Below are positions 1 through 7,705 of a DNA stretch of 28,831 bases, piece by piece. A program made the position numbers and the translations under genes. This DNA is from JAZDMK01 sp043800975 (GTDB lineage Bacteria > Bacteroidota > Bacteroidia > Bacteroidales > JAHJDW01). The notes under the pieces were generated by a model that saw only the letters and a program-made list of their open reading frames with translations, did not search any database and was not told where the DNA came from. The stretch's first letter is position 1. Every line of letters begins with the position of its first letter. The stretch covers positions 1-28,831 of the forward strand of contig JAZDMK010000068.1 in the NCBI GenBank assembly GCA_043800975.1, given 5' to 3'.

Positions 1-1356
1 GTGGTAACGCTTGGCTTCATAATCAGAATTAAGCAGCTTCAGTGCGTTGTCGAGAAGCTCAGTGAAATAATCAAGATCGCCCGGATTTTTTTCAAACTCT
101 ATTAACCATTCGTGTGCTCCATTTGAGTTATCACCGAAATAAACGGGGCAAGCTGTATAATCTGTAATTACACAACCGGTCTTTTTACAAGCCTTCGCCA
201 GAGCCTGATCCGCATTGTCAACAATCAATTCTTCTCCAAATGCATTGATGAAACTTTTGGTTCTGCCTGTAATCTTTATACGGTATGGGTTTGTAGAAGT
301 GAATGTGATCGTATCTCCGATTTTATACCGCCAAAGTCCGCCGTTGGTTGAAATCACAAGCGCATAATTTTTTCCGCATTCAACCTGATCCAGTGTCAGC
401 GTTTTCGGATGCTCATTATCTTGTTCCGAAAGAGGAATAAATTCATAATAAATACCATAATCGAGCATCAGCAGCATATCATCTGTGTCAGGATTGTCCT
501 GTATGCCAAAGAAACCTTCCGATGCATTGTAGGTTTCCAGATAATGCATGTTAGCTGATGGAATAAGTTTTTTAAACTGGTCTTTATATGGAATGAAGCT
601 GACACCGCCATGTACAAACAGTTCGAGGTTGGGCCATACTTCAGATATATCACTACAGCCGGTCATTTGCTGAATGTGCCGAAGCAACACAAGTGTCCAG
701 GAAGGAACGCCCGAAAGGCTGGTTACATTTTCGCGAATTGTGGCGCGGGCCATTTCTTCAATTTTGGTTTCCCACTTATCCATCAAAGCAATGGTAACGT
801 TAGGCACACGAATAAATTCTACCCAGAAAGGAAGATTCTGAATAAGAATGGCGGAAAGATCCCCATAATATGCCTCGTTGTTAAATTCGCAAATCGAGTG
901 ACTTCCACCAAGAGCAAGCTGCTTTCCGGTAAACAGACGGTTATCGGGTGTGTTGTTGCAATAAATGGAAACCAGATCTTTACCACCTTTGAAGTGGCAT
1001 TCTTCCAATGATTCCTCACTAACAGGAATAAATTTGCTTTTATCTGCTGTTGTGCCGGATGACTTCGCAAACCATTTTATTTCAGTTGGCCACAAAATGT
1101 TTTGTTCGCCCCGTCTCGTTCTTTTAATAAAAGCTTTCAGCGTCTCATAATCCTGCAGTGGCACACGGTTGCTGAATTCTTCGGGGGAATTGATAGAAGC
1201 ATAATCATATTTTTTACCCCATTCCGTATCTGCAGCGGTAGTGATCAGCTTTGTGAACCACTCGTTCTGCACCTCATGCGGATAGCGGATGAACAGATCG
1301 ATCTGGTGCATCCGCTTTTTCATTAGCCACGAAATGAATGACTGAATCAGGGGCAT
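1..1356 (-). CDS. GH3 auxin-responsive promoter family protein (3' end cut by window edge)
   Basis: This frame is open from an ATG at 1356 to the left edge (452 residues seen), so the C-terminus lies outside the window. GH3 proteins belong to the acyl-adenylate-forming superfamily; in plants they join amino acids to hormones, while the substrate of bacterial members is not known. The nucleotide-binding signature SSGTTADKSKFIPV is at residues 99-112. Further on, the family-typical stretches LFVHGGVSF, ETYNASEGFFG and YRYKIGD-like GLWRYKIGDT follow in order. The protein begins MPLIQSFISWLMKKRM, a usual start for bacterial GH3 proteins, and no signal peptide is seen, so it is probably cytoplasmic. 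It is divergent from ispE across 69 bp. I am confident of the family and make no claim about the substrate. Confidence 0.88.
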   Translation of the reverse strand, partial: MPLIQSFISWLMKKRMHQIDLFIRYPHEVQNEWFTKLITTAADTEWGKKYDYASINSPEEFSNRVPLQDYETLKAFIKRTRRGEQNILWPTEIKWFAKSSGTTADKSKFIPVSEESLEECHFKGGKDLVSIYCNNTPDNRLFTGKQLALGGSHSICEFNNEAYYGDLSAILIQNLPFWVEFIRVPNVTIALMDKWETKIEEMARATIRENVTSLSGVPSWTLVLLRHIQQMTGCSDISEVWPNLELFVHGGVSFIPYKDQFKKLIPSANMHYLETYNASEGFFGIQDNPDTDDMLLMLDYGIYYEFIPLSEQDNEHPKTLTLDQVECGKNYALVISTNGGLWRYKIGDTITFTSTNPYRIKITGRTKSFINAFGEELIVDNADQALAKACKKTGCVITDYTACPVYFGDNSNGAHEWLIEFEKNPGDLDYFTELLDNALKLLNSDYEAKRYH

Positions 1357-1425
1357 AAAAATTCTATATCTTTACTGAAATATTTTATAAAAGTAGTCAT
1401 AGTTTTTTTAACAAAAAAAATCGGC

Positions 1426-2244
1426 ATGGTTCGCTTTCCGAATGCAAAAATAAATTTAGGCCTTTTTATAACGGAAAAACGTACGGATTCGTATCACAAC
1501 ATCGAAAGCCTGATGCTCCCTGTTCCGCTCTGTGATGTGCTGGAAATCGTTCCCATCAATGATAATACATTTAAAAATGTAAAACTTTCTGTAAGCGGAA
1601 ATCCTGTTCATTGTCCGGATGAAGATAATTTGTGTGTGAAAGCGTATCATCTTCTCGCGGATAAATTTTCACTTCCTTCGGTACAAATTTATTTACATAA
1701 AGTTATCCCGGATGGCGCAGGACTGGGCGGTGGATCTTCGGATGCTGCATCCGCACTTCTGATTTTAAATGATATTTTTTCGTTAAATCTGAATGAAAAA
1801 TATCTGGAAGAATATGCCTCTGAGCTGGGAAGCGATTGTGCGTTTTTTATTAAGAACAATCCGGCTTTCTGCAGTGGACGCGGAGAAATTATGGAAGCAA
1901 CGGATTTCCATTTGAAGGGATGGCATCTAATGTTGGTTTTTCCTCCCGTGAAAGTTTCCACCAAAGATGCCTATGCGGGCTGCATTCCTGATGCTGCAAA
2001 ATTTGATCTGAGAAAAATTCAGCAGTTAAAACCGGAAGAATGGAAAGAAAAAATTGTCAATGATTTTGAAAAAACTGTATTTGAAAAATATCCTTTGCTA
2101 AAAGAGATCCGCGATCAGCTGTATGATTCGGGCGCTGTGTATGCAGCTATGAGCGGAAGTGGATCTACGATATACGGTTTGTATGATAAATTGGGATCAG
2201 ATGACTTTTCAAACTTTTCTCATTATAAAATAATTCAGTTATGA
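1426..2244 (+). CDS. ispE: 4-diphosphocytidyl-2-C-methyl-D-erythritol kinase (IspE)
   Basis: IspE is a cytoplasmic GHMP-family kinase that phosphorylates CDP-methylerythritol with ATP in the non-mevalonate (MEP) isoprenoid pathway. The 272-residue length is normal for the family. Motif 1, PNAKINLGL, is at residues 5-13 and contains the conserved Lys8. The glycine-rich ATP loop GLGGGSSDAAS is at about 99-109. SELGSDCAFF holds the expected catalytic aspartate, Asp137. The third GHMP motif, AAMSGSGSTIYGLY, is at about 240-253. The ATG at 1426 places motif 1 at the usual distance from the N-terminus. The stop codon overlaps the start of the next gene in an ATGA arrangement, which suggests translational coupling to the secreted protein that follows. 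Confidence 0.96.
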   Translation: MVRFPNAKINLGLFITEKRTDSYHNIESLMLPVPLCDVLEIVPINDNTFKNVKLSVSGNPVHCPDEDNLCVKAYHLLADKFSLPSVQIYLHKVIPDGAGLGGGSSDAASALLILNDIFSLNLNEKYLEEYASELGSDCAFFIKNNPAFCSGRGEIMEATDFHLKGWHLMLVFPPVKVSTKDAYAGCIPDAAKFDLRKIQQLKPEEWKEKIVNDFEKTVFEKYPLLKEIRDQLYDSGAVYAAMSGSGSTIYGLYDKLGSDDFSNFSHYKIIQL

Positions 2245-3014
2245 AATCAATTATTATTTGTCTCTCATTCTTGTTTCTCTTTTTTGTCAGTCAGGCTCAG
2301 AAAACAGCTGAAACAGATTTAAAAAGAAATGGTTTATATGGGAAGGTCCGGTCTGTTAAAACAACTTCTTTTGCAGCTGTTCAGAAAGGGGATACAGTTA
2401 TCAAAGGTGCTAAAGAACGTGACATCTTCTATTCCGATTATGATACCTATCAGTTGTATAACAAAAAGGGGTATGTTATTCAGGAAAAGATGTATGAATC
2501 GGATGGAAAACTTATGGAAGAACTCAATTATTCATACGACACTTTGGGTTATCTGACTAATATGAAAGAGAACAATCAAGGTGTGCTGGATAACTATACT
2601 TACAAAAGGAAGTTTGATAAAAGTGGAAACCTGATTGAAAAAACTTCTATGAACAATAATTCATTTTCTTCAAAAGTAAAATTCAAATATGTCAATAAAC
2701 GGATTGTTGAAGAAAAAACATATGATGAGAAAAACAAATTGCTTTCTATCTGGAGATATGCTTTTGATAAAAAGGGTTATTGTATTGAGCGCAGTTGCTA
2801 TGATGAAAAAGACAGCCTGACTTTTAAAGTCAGTCAGGAAATAAATGAAAAAGGACTGGTGTCTAAATGGACTGCTTTAAATTCTTACAGCAAGAAAACA
2901 ACTACATTTACATATACGTATACATTTGATGCTTTAGGAAACTGGAACCGTCAGATTATATACAAAGGCGGTGTGGCGAGGTATATAGTGGAAAGGGTTA
3001 TTGAATTTTATTAA
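2241..3014 (+). CDS. secreted hypothetical protein with YD-repeat-like motifs
   Basis: This 257-residue protein has a clear signal peptide (residues 1-19, hydrophobic core IIICLSFLFLFFV, ending SQAQ). The mature part is rich in beta-type repeats of roughly 20-25 residues with the pattern Y(D/N)xxGYxxxK, for example YNKKGYVIQEKMYES, YDTLGYLTNM, FDKSGNLIEKTS, FDKKGYCIERSCY and FDALGNWNRQ. This resembles single units of the RHS/YD repeats found in many secreted Bacteroidota proteins. No catalytic motif, T9SS C-terminal domain or toxin domain is visible. Its start overlaps the ispE stop (ATGA), so it is probably co-transcribed with a gene of unrelated function. It may be a periplasmic or surface protein. 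Its function is unknown. Confidence 0.8.
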   Translation: MKSIIICLSFLFLFFVSQAQKTAETDLKRNGLYGKVRSVKTTSFAAVQKGDTVIKGAKERDIFYSDYDTYQLYNKKGYVIQEKMYESDGKLMEELNYSYDTLGYLTNMKENNQGVLDNYTYKRKFDKSGNLIEKTSMNNNSFSSKVKFKYVNKRIVEEKTYDEKNKLLSIWRYAFDKKGYCIERSCYDEKDSLTFKVSQEINEKGLVSKWTALNSYSKKTTTFTYTYTFDALGNWNRQIIYKGGVARYIVERVIEFY

Positions 3015-3068
3015 TTTACTTCAGCATGACGATGTAGTTAGTAGGGCGAATGAGAGGACTCTTAAACC

Positions 3069-4013
3069 TTACAGTTTAATAATTTTTTCTCGAGCTTTAA
3101 TTTCTCCCTTTTGGTTAATAACAACCAAATAGTAAAACCCTTTTTTAAGAAAAGTTAGATCGATCTGAACAATACCGTTATTTAGATGACGCTCATTGTA
3201 AAGCAGTATACCTTCTGAATTGAACACTTGATAAGTATGTTCAATGTTGTCTTTGTATGCTGGAATAATTGAAACCTTATTTGAAAACGGGTTAGGATAG
3301 AATTTTAATGGATGTATTGAAACGTATTCATTTTTATTCATCATAATGTTGCAGTTTCCATAAAGATTTGTCAAATTTTTTCTGTGACAGATGATTTCTG
3401 TCCATGCATCAAAGCCGCTAAGACAAACCCCGACAAAAGGTTCAGTAATGCCATTATCACCGCCCACACCTTCGATATAAAATCGTGCTGGAAATGAAGA
3501 TGACCCAAATACATTCATGTAGAATATTTTTCTAAATTCACCATTATACAGCTGAAAGTTTGAGATGCTATCAACGGTTGGGTAATTATATAAAATGCTT
3601 TTTAATGTATCCCCTGTGTTCAGAGAGTAATCAAAAAGCAAGTCTTCATAAATGTTTCCATTATTATAATTCTTTCTAAGAATAAAAACTTTACCAGATA
3701 AAGTATCTTCTCTTAACAGACAATAAAGTTCAGGAGTATAAATTGAGTCGTCAATTAATTGATTTGAGCCCACCATGTATTTATAGTAGAATCTCTGTTT
3801 CATTAATTTTATGTAGGTTGTATCATGATAAATGCTGTCACCATCAAAATAGCAGTAAAAGTACATTGCATTGGGAGGCCTTGGATCACCGCTAGTTTTT
3901 GAAAAATCACATATAGTCCAATTCTTAGTAGTGTCAATAAATTTATTGCACTGGCTATAAGTGCTGTGATAGCTTAATAGTAAAAAAAGTGAGAAGATAA
4001 TCCATTTTTTCAT
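3069..4013 (-). CDS. T9SS type A sorting domain-containing secreted protein
   Basis: This 314-residue protein has an N-terminal signal peptide (MKKWIIFSLFLLLSYHSTYSQ) and a C-terminal type A secretion domain of about 75 residues. The domain begins at LKFYPNPFSNKVSII (about residue 236) and continues through VFNSEGILLYNE and LKKGFYYLVV. Such domains direct export by the type IX system, with removal of the domain at the cell surface. The middle part (about residues 22-235) has several cysteines and many aromatic residues, and I recognise no enzyme motif in it. A strong Bacteroidota promoter lies just upstream. It is convergent with the YD-repeat protein. The function of the exported part is unknown. 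Confidence 0.85.
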   Translation of the reverse strand: MKKWIIFSLFLLLSYHSTYSQCNKFIDTTKNWTICDFSKTSGDPRPPNAMYFYCYFDGDSIYHDTTYIKLMKQRFYYKYMVGSNQLIDDSIYTPELYCLLREDTLSGKVFILRKNYNNGNIYEDLLFDYSLNTGDTLKSILYNYPTVDSISNFQLYNGEFRKIFYMNVFGSSSFPARFYIEGVGGDNGITEPFVGVCLSGFDAWTEIICHRKNLTNLYGNCNIMMNKNEYVSIHPLKFYPNPFSNKVSIIPAYKDNIEHTYQVFNSEGILLYNERHLNNGIVQIDLTFLKKGFYYLVVINQKGEIKAREKIIKL

Positions 4014-4033
4014 GGAGAGAAATATTTATCTAC

Positions 4034-4064
4034 CAAAGATACAAAAAGGATTCATCAAAACAAA
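4034..4064 (-). promoter_or_regulatory. Bacteroidota-type promoter of the T9SS cargo gene at 3069-4013
   Basis: On the minus strand a TTTG (4064-4061) is followed after 19 bp by a perfect -7 box, TATCTTTG (4041-4034). Transcription should start near 4027-4030, giving a leader of about 15 nt before the ATG at 4013. Both elements and their spacing fit the known TTTG/TAnnTTTG consensus. Confidence 0.72.
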
Positions 4065-4159
4065 GTTGCATTCAGTTCTGTTTTGAAATTTCATCAAAAT
4101 GGCAAATATGTTTTGTGGAAAATTGTAAAGCACAGAAAAACAGACGTAAAGCAAAAAAA

Positions 4160-4207
4160 ACGTCCGTAAAAGTGTTGAAAAGCGCAAAAAGACGTCCGTA
4201 AAAGTGT
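4160..4207. repeat. 16-bp perfect direct repeat, period 32 bp
   Basis: ACGTCCGTAAAAGTGT occurs at 4160-4175 and again at 4192-4207 with no mismatch. Partial copies of its core (CGTAAA-G) lie at 4145-4151 and, weaker, at 4125-4130. The 32-bp offset is about three helical turns, so bound proteins would sit on one face of the DNA. It lies between two divergent promoters. It could be a regulator-binding array; that is an inference. Confidence 0.7.
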
Positions 4208-4298
4208 ATCTCATCTAACTAAAAATAAAGCAAAGATTATTTTACAATCTGGTTTTTCGCTGGGTTAATATTATTTAAAAACTAATTCCCAATTTTCG

Positions 4299-4306
4299 TA
4301 ATTTCG
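4299..4306 (+). promoter_or_regulatory. possible -7 box for the HU/SPOR gene
   Basis: TAATTTCG matches TAnnTTTG at five of the six fixed positions and ends 5 bp before the GTG start at 4312. No good TTTG is seen upstream at the usual distance. If used, the mRNA would be almost leaderless. Confidence 0.35.
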
Positions 4307-4311
4307 CTCCC

Positions 4312-5247
4312 GTGCAAAATGAAATAAACATAGTTTCCGTTTTACTTTCCATGTTGATGGAAAAGAAAAACGTTCTTGTGCCAGGTCTTGGCACTTTCAG
4401 GATTTCATTTTCCAATTCACGCAGCTTGCATGACGGTCAGTTGCTTTGCCCGCCACAGAATATTCTTTCGTTTGATCCCAATGCAAAACTTCCTGACTTA
4501 GAACTTGCAAAAGAAATCGCCCGCCAGTCAGGCACTTCCTACAGTGAAGCGCATGGTTTAATTGATGGCTGGGTTAAAGAAATCATAGATGGTACTATCG
4601 AACCGGAATCTCGTCATGATGTTGAAGGATTGGGTTCATTTTATAAAGACAATCGCAAAGCGCTATGTTTTGTACAACAGGATGGGTTAAATCTTCATCC
4701 TTCCTCTTTCGGATTGTTTCCGCTGGTTACCGGAATAAAAGGAAACAAAGAAATAATAGAACTGAATGATAACGAAGATGACTCTTCTAAAAAAAGAAAA
4801 CCATGGCGTGCGCTGTGGATTGTCATTCCTGTGGTAATTCTTGCTGCTGCTGTCGCATCTTATTTCTTTATACCTGAAGTTAAAAAAGAAATTGACACTG
4901 TAATTGGATTTAAAAGTCCGGAACCTATTGTTGCTCCTGTAAAACCAAAAGCTGATACGGTTATTGTTTCCAGGAAGGACACAACGCAAATGGATACGAC
5001 CAATGTTGAAAACCCCAATGGTAAAGGAAACAAATATTATATAGTTGCCGGAAGTTTTGAGCAGGAGGAAAACGCAACTAAATTAAAAAATGAATTATTA
5101 GTTAAAGGGTTTAAGCCAGAAGTTGTCAGAAATGGTAAGTGGTATGTTGTTTCGTACAATTCTTTTTTTAATAAAGATTTTGCCAACCGTTCGCTCGAAA
5201 AAATAAAAAGCGGAGAAAATCCGAATGCATATCTTTTGATCCGTTAA
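4312..5247 (+). CDS. HU-CCDC81-like and SPOR domain-containing membrane protein
   Basis: The 311 residues fall into four parts. Residues 1-140 contain two HU/CCDC81-like segments, marked by VLVPGLGTFRI (21-31) and VEGLGSFYKD (104-113). A single membrane helix is at about 166-187, after the basic stretch KKRKPWR. A Pro/Lys/Thr-rich linker spans about 200-235. The C-terminal SPOR domain runs from about 240 to 311 (KYYIVAGSF and the closing AYLLIR). SPOR domains bind denuded peptidoglycan at division sites. The topology suggests a cytoplasmic HU-like part and a periplasmic SPOR part, a combination common in Bacteroidota whose role is still unclear. The start is GTG at 4312, because no in-frame ATG precedes the conserved N-terminal helix. 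trmB follows after 4 bp. Confidence 0.87.
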   Translation: MQNEINIVSVLLSMLMEKKNVLVPGLGTFRISFSNSRSLHDGQLLCPPQNILSFDPNAKLPDLELAKEIARQSGTSYSEAHGLIDGWVKEIIDGTIEPESRHDVEGLGSFYKDNRKALCFVQQDGLNLHPSSFGLFPLVTGIKGNKEIIELNDNEDDSSKKRKPWRALWIVIPVVILAAAVASYFFIPEVKKEIDTVIGFKSPEPIVAPVKPKADTVIVSRKDTTQMDTTNVENPNGKGNKYYIVAGSFEQEENATKLKNELLVKGFKPEVVRNGKWYVVSYNSFFNKDFANRSLEKIKSGENPNAYLLIR

Positions 5248-5251
5248 AGTT

Positions 5252-5935
5252 ATGGGTAAGAATAAACTGAAACAATTTGCAGAAATAAAAGCATTTCCAA
5301 ATGTGTTTGAGCCCGAATTTGAAGAATCTATGCATGGTTTTTCAATGAAGGGAAACTGGAATGAAAAATATTTTAACAATTCAAATCCCATCATTTTAGA
5401 AGTGGGTTGTGGAAAAGGAGAATACACAACCGGGCTTGCTCAAAAATACCCAGATAGAAATTTTATCGGGCTTGATTTAAAAGGCAACAGGATTTGGACT
5501 GGCAGCTGCTTTGCAATTGAAAACAATTTGAGTAATGTTGGCTTTGTACGTGCACGAGCAGAAACCATTAACAGTTATTTTGGGAAAAATGAAATCAGTG
5601 AAATCTGGATTCCTTTTCCCGATCCCGTGCCGCGTAAGAAAGGCGAAAGAAAAAGACTGACATGCCCCCGGTATCTCGCAAAGTACCAGAAATTCTTAAT
5701 CAAAGGTGGAATTATTCATTTTAAAACCGATGACAAACCTTTATTTGATTTTACGCTGGAAGTAATTGAAAAGGGAAAACACAAACTTCATTTCTCCACA
5801 GATGATTTGTATGGAAGCGATATTATTTGCGATGCTGCAGAAATACGAACGTATTACGAAGAAATATTTCTTGCAAAAAAAATGAAAATCTGTTATCTTA
5901 ATTTTTCATTAAACTCGGATATCATTGAAAAGTAA
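5252..5935 (+). CDS. trmB: tRNA (guanine-N7-)-methyltransferase (TrmB)
   Basis: TrmB methylates N7 of G46 in the tRNA variable loop using S-adenosylmethionine. Its 227 residues contain the SAM-binding motif ILEVGCGKGEYT (48-59), followed by FIGLDLKGNR (71-80). FPDPVPRKKGERKRL (122-136) corresponds to the family's usual DPWPKKRHxKRRL, with the Trp replaced as in many Bacteroidota sequences. FKTDD is at 157-161. It starts 4 bp after the HU/SPOR gene, and its last 11 bp overlap the alkyltransferase-like gene, so the three are likely one transcript. The cellular location is the cytoplasm. Confidence 0.94.
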   Translation: MGKNKLKQFAEIKAFPNVFEPEFEESMHGFSMKGNWNEKYFNNSNPIILEVGCGKGEYTTGLAQKYPDRNFIGLDLKGNRIWTGSCFAIENNLSNVGFVRARAETINSYFGKNEISEIWIPFPDPVPRKKGERKRLTCPRYLAKYQKFLIKGGIIHFKTDDKPLFDFTLEVIEKGKHKLHFSTDDLYGSDIICDAAEIRTYYEEIFLAKKMKICYLNFSLNSDIIEK

Positions 5936-6272
5936 AAAAGATAATACTTCATTTTTCAAACAGGTGTTTGAAGTGGCTCGACTTGTGCCCTATGGTCGTG
6001 TGACTTCGTATGGTGCAATTGCGCGTTATCTGGGCACCTCATCCTCTGCAAGGGTTGTGGGGTGGGCCATGAATCTATCGCACCATGCCGAATTTCCTGT
6101 CCCTGCACACCGTGTGCTCAATCGCAAAGGAATGTTAACAGGAAAACATCATTTTGAAGGAACGATGGTAATGCAGCAATTGCTCGAGAGTGAAGGCATT
6201 CAGGTGGTGAATGACTGCGTTGTGGATTTCGAAAAAAAATTCTGGGATCCCATGAATGAACTAAAACTGTAA
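5925..6272 (+). CDS. MGMT-family alkyltransferase-like (ATL) DNA-repair protein
   Basis: This 115-residue protein has the DNA-binding wing-helix fold of O6-alkylguanine-DNA alkyltransferases: FEVARLVPYGRVTSYGAIAR (15-34), with the recognition helix near SARVVGWAMN (41-50). The active-site motif, normally PCHRV, reads PAHRV (60-64), so the alkyl-accepting cysteine is replaced by Ala61. That is the defining mark of ATL proteins, which bind alkylated guanine without removing the group and pass the lesion to nucleotide excision repair. The N-terminal methyltransferase-like domain of full Ada/Ogt proteins is missing, as usual for ATL. The only plausible start is the TTG at 5925, inside the 3' end of trmB. 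Its stop codon overlaps the -7 box of the next gene. Confidence 0.9.
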   Translation: MKSKKDNTSFFKQVFEVARLVPYGRVTSYGAIARYLGTSSSARVVGWAMNLSHHAEFPVPAHRVLNRKGMLTGKHHFEGTMVMQQLLESEGIQVVNDCVVDFEKKFWDPMNELKL

Positions 6273-6277
6273 CTTTG
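6270..6277 (+). promoter_or_regulatory. -7 box of the dihydrofolate reductase gene
   Basis: TAACTTTG is a perfect TAnnTTTG. Its TAA is the stop codon of the alkyltransferase-like gene. The ATG of dihydrofolate reductase follows 18 bp later. No clear TTTG is present upstream, so strength is uncertain. Confidence 0.55.
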
Positions 6278-6295
6278 GTACTTAATTATTTAAAA

Positions 6296-6796
6296 ATGAA
6301 ACCCATATCTATCATTGTAGCCATTGCATCGAATCAGGCGATTGGCAAAGACAACCAGTTGCTCTGGCACATTCCTGCTGACCTGAAACGCTTCAAAAAA
6401 ATTACATCTGGCCACAGTATGATAATGGGAAAAAACACCTTTTTTTCTTTGCCGGTTCGTCCGCTGCCCAATCGAAGGAGCATTGTTTTGACCGATGTTG
6501 CAGATGAAAAAATCGAGGGTTGTGAAATGGCTTATAACATTGATGATTCGATATCGTTGTGCGATTCGGATAAAGAAAATTTTGTGATTGGTGGTGGAAG
6601 TATCTATAAGCAGTTTCTTGAAATTGCACAAAAAATGTATATCACACGGGTGCATAAAGATTTTGAAGCCGATACTTTTTTCCCGGAGATAAATTTAAAT
6701 GAATGGTATCGCTCCGAAATTGAAGAAGTGCCATTCGATGAATCCTGCGGGTTGGGATATACTTATGAAACCTGGGAAAGAAAATCACATTCGTAA
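6296..6796 (+). CDS. folA: dihydrofolate reductase
   Basis: This enzyme reduces dihydrofolate to tetrahydrofolate with NADPH, in the cytoplasm. Its 166 residues match bacterial DHFR: ISIIVAIASNQAIGKDNQLL near the N-terminus, WHIPADLKRFK (24-34) with the catalytic acid Asp29, MGKNTFFSLP for cofactor binding, and the VIGGGSIYKQF glycine motif. I start it at the ATG at 6296. A TTG 21 bp upstream (6275) would add seven residues, but it lies inside the -7 box and is unlikely. No thymidylate synthase gene is in the window. The EamA permease follows after 21 bp. Confidence 0.94.
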   Translation: MKPISIIVAIASNQAIGKDNQLLWHIPADLKRFKKITSGHSMIMGKNTFFSLPVRPLPNRRSIVLTDVADEKIEGCEMAYNIDDSISLCDSDKENFVIGGGSIYKQFLEIAQKMYITRVHKDFEADTFFPEINLNEWYRSEIEEVPFDESCGLGYTYETWERKSHS

Positions 6797-6817
6797 GATT
6801 CCCATAGAAAAAAATTA

Positions 6818-7705
6818 ATGACGAAAAATAGAATAACGGGATGGCTGTTGCTGTTGCTTCTTTCTGCAGTGTGGGGAACTTCATACATTCTGATGAAGAA
6901 AAGTCTGCATGCATTTTCGCCTATTCAAATTGCAGCGCTTCGTGTTGCTACAGCATCTCTTGTTTTGCTTCCATTTGCCATTCGTTTTTTATTTCAACTG
7001 AAAAGAAAGCAAATCTGGGTATTGATGGGACTTGGCGTTCTTGGAAACGGCATTCCTGCTTTTTTATTTGCTTATGCACAAACTTCGCTGGATAGTGGTA
7101 TTATTGGAATTCTGAATTCGCTTGCTCCATTGTTTACCTTAATTGTAGCTGTTTTATTCTTTCGTTTTAAAACAAAGTTAATAAATGTAATGGGCGTTGT
7201 GCTTGGTTTGTGTGCAGCCATTGGTTTGATCTATGCGGGAAGTAGCGGATTTTTCCTGAAAAATCTGGGCTATGGTTCGCTGATTATTTTTGCCACACTT
7301 TTGTATTCGATTAATTCGAACATCTTGAAAAAGATGCTTGATGATATCCGACCGCTTGCAGTTACTTCATTAACGTTGTTCGGAGTTGGTCTTGCTGGAT
7401 TTGTAGTTTTATTCTCAACAGATTTTATTGTAAGAATGGAGACGGTAGAGGGTGCCTGGGAATGTCTGGGATATTCTTCAACACTAGGAATAGTGGGCAC
7501 TTCAGTTGCAATGATTTTATATAATCGTATGCTGAAAGATAACACGGCATTGTTTGCATCAACTGTTACCTACCTGATTCCCATCTTTGCTTTGATGTGG
7601 GGATTTCTTGACGGAGAACGCCTGAATGCATTGCAAATGATAATGGCAGCAATGGTTCTGGGTGCGGTTGCTTTGGTGAATTTTAAAAGAAAAGAAAATT
7701 TGTAA
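6818..7705 (+). CDS. EamA/DMT-superfamily permease
   Basis: This 295-residue inner-membrane protein has about ten hydrophobic segments arranged as two EamA halves, at about residues 10-140 and 150-290. The first half opens with LLLLLSAVWGTSYILMKKSL, typical of the family, and its final part has GNGIPAFLFAYAQTSLDSG. The second half ends with YLIPIFALMWGFLDGE and a short basic tail. Drug/metabolite transporters of this type export amino acids, metabolites or drugs; the substrate cannot be read from the sequence. It lies 21 bp after dihydrofolate reductase and is probably co-transcribed. Its stop codon is embedded in both the -7 box and the inverted repeat of the next gene. Confidence 0.9.
   Translation: MTKNRITGWLLLLLLSAVWGTSYILMKKSLHAFSPIQIAALRVATASLVLLPFAIRFLFQLKRKQIWVLMGLGVLGNGIPAFLFAYAQTSLDSGIIGILNSLAPLFTLIVAVLFFRFKTKLINVMGVVLGLCAAIGLIYAGSSGFFLKNLGYGSLIIFATLLYSINSNILKKMLDDIRPLAVTSLTLFGVGLAGFVVLFSTDFIVRMETVEGAWECLGYSSTLGIVGTSVAMILYNRMLKDNTALFASTVTYLIPIFALMWGFLDGERLNALQMIMAAMVLGAVALVNFKRKENL

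Larger units (their letters stand above)
4014..4311. other. 298-bp divergent intergenic region with repeats
   Basis: No convincing gene lies here. The left part holds the minus-strand promoter (4034-4064). TTCATCAAAA occurs twice (4051-4060 and 4090-4099). The centre holds a series of CGTAAAG-like motifs that includes a perfect 16-bp direct repeat (4160-4175 and 4192-4207). The right end holds the probable start region of the HU/SPOR gene. A 62-codon open frame at 4026-4214 is judged spurious. Confidence 0.6.

Noticed and set aside
610..1326. Several plus-strand open frames across the left edge
   Set aside because: They are antisense shadows of the GH3 family gene, whose motifs run without break on the minus strand.
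3062..3079. Hairpin TTAAAC-N6-GTTTAA at the convergent ends of two genes
   Set aside because: A 6-bp AT-rich stem inside the minus-strand gene end; it could easily be chance in AT-rich DNA.
4026..4214. 62-codon open frame on the minus strand in the divergent spacer
   Set aside because: It overlaps the strong promoter and the direct repeats. Its protein is a low-complexity Phe/Leu/Arg stretch produced by the repeats, with no known motif.
6275..6295. TTG start giving dihydrofolate reductase seven extra residues
   Set aside because: The TTG is the end of the -7 box TAACTTTG, and the ATG at 6296 matches the normal DHFR N-terminus.
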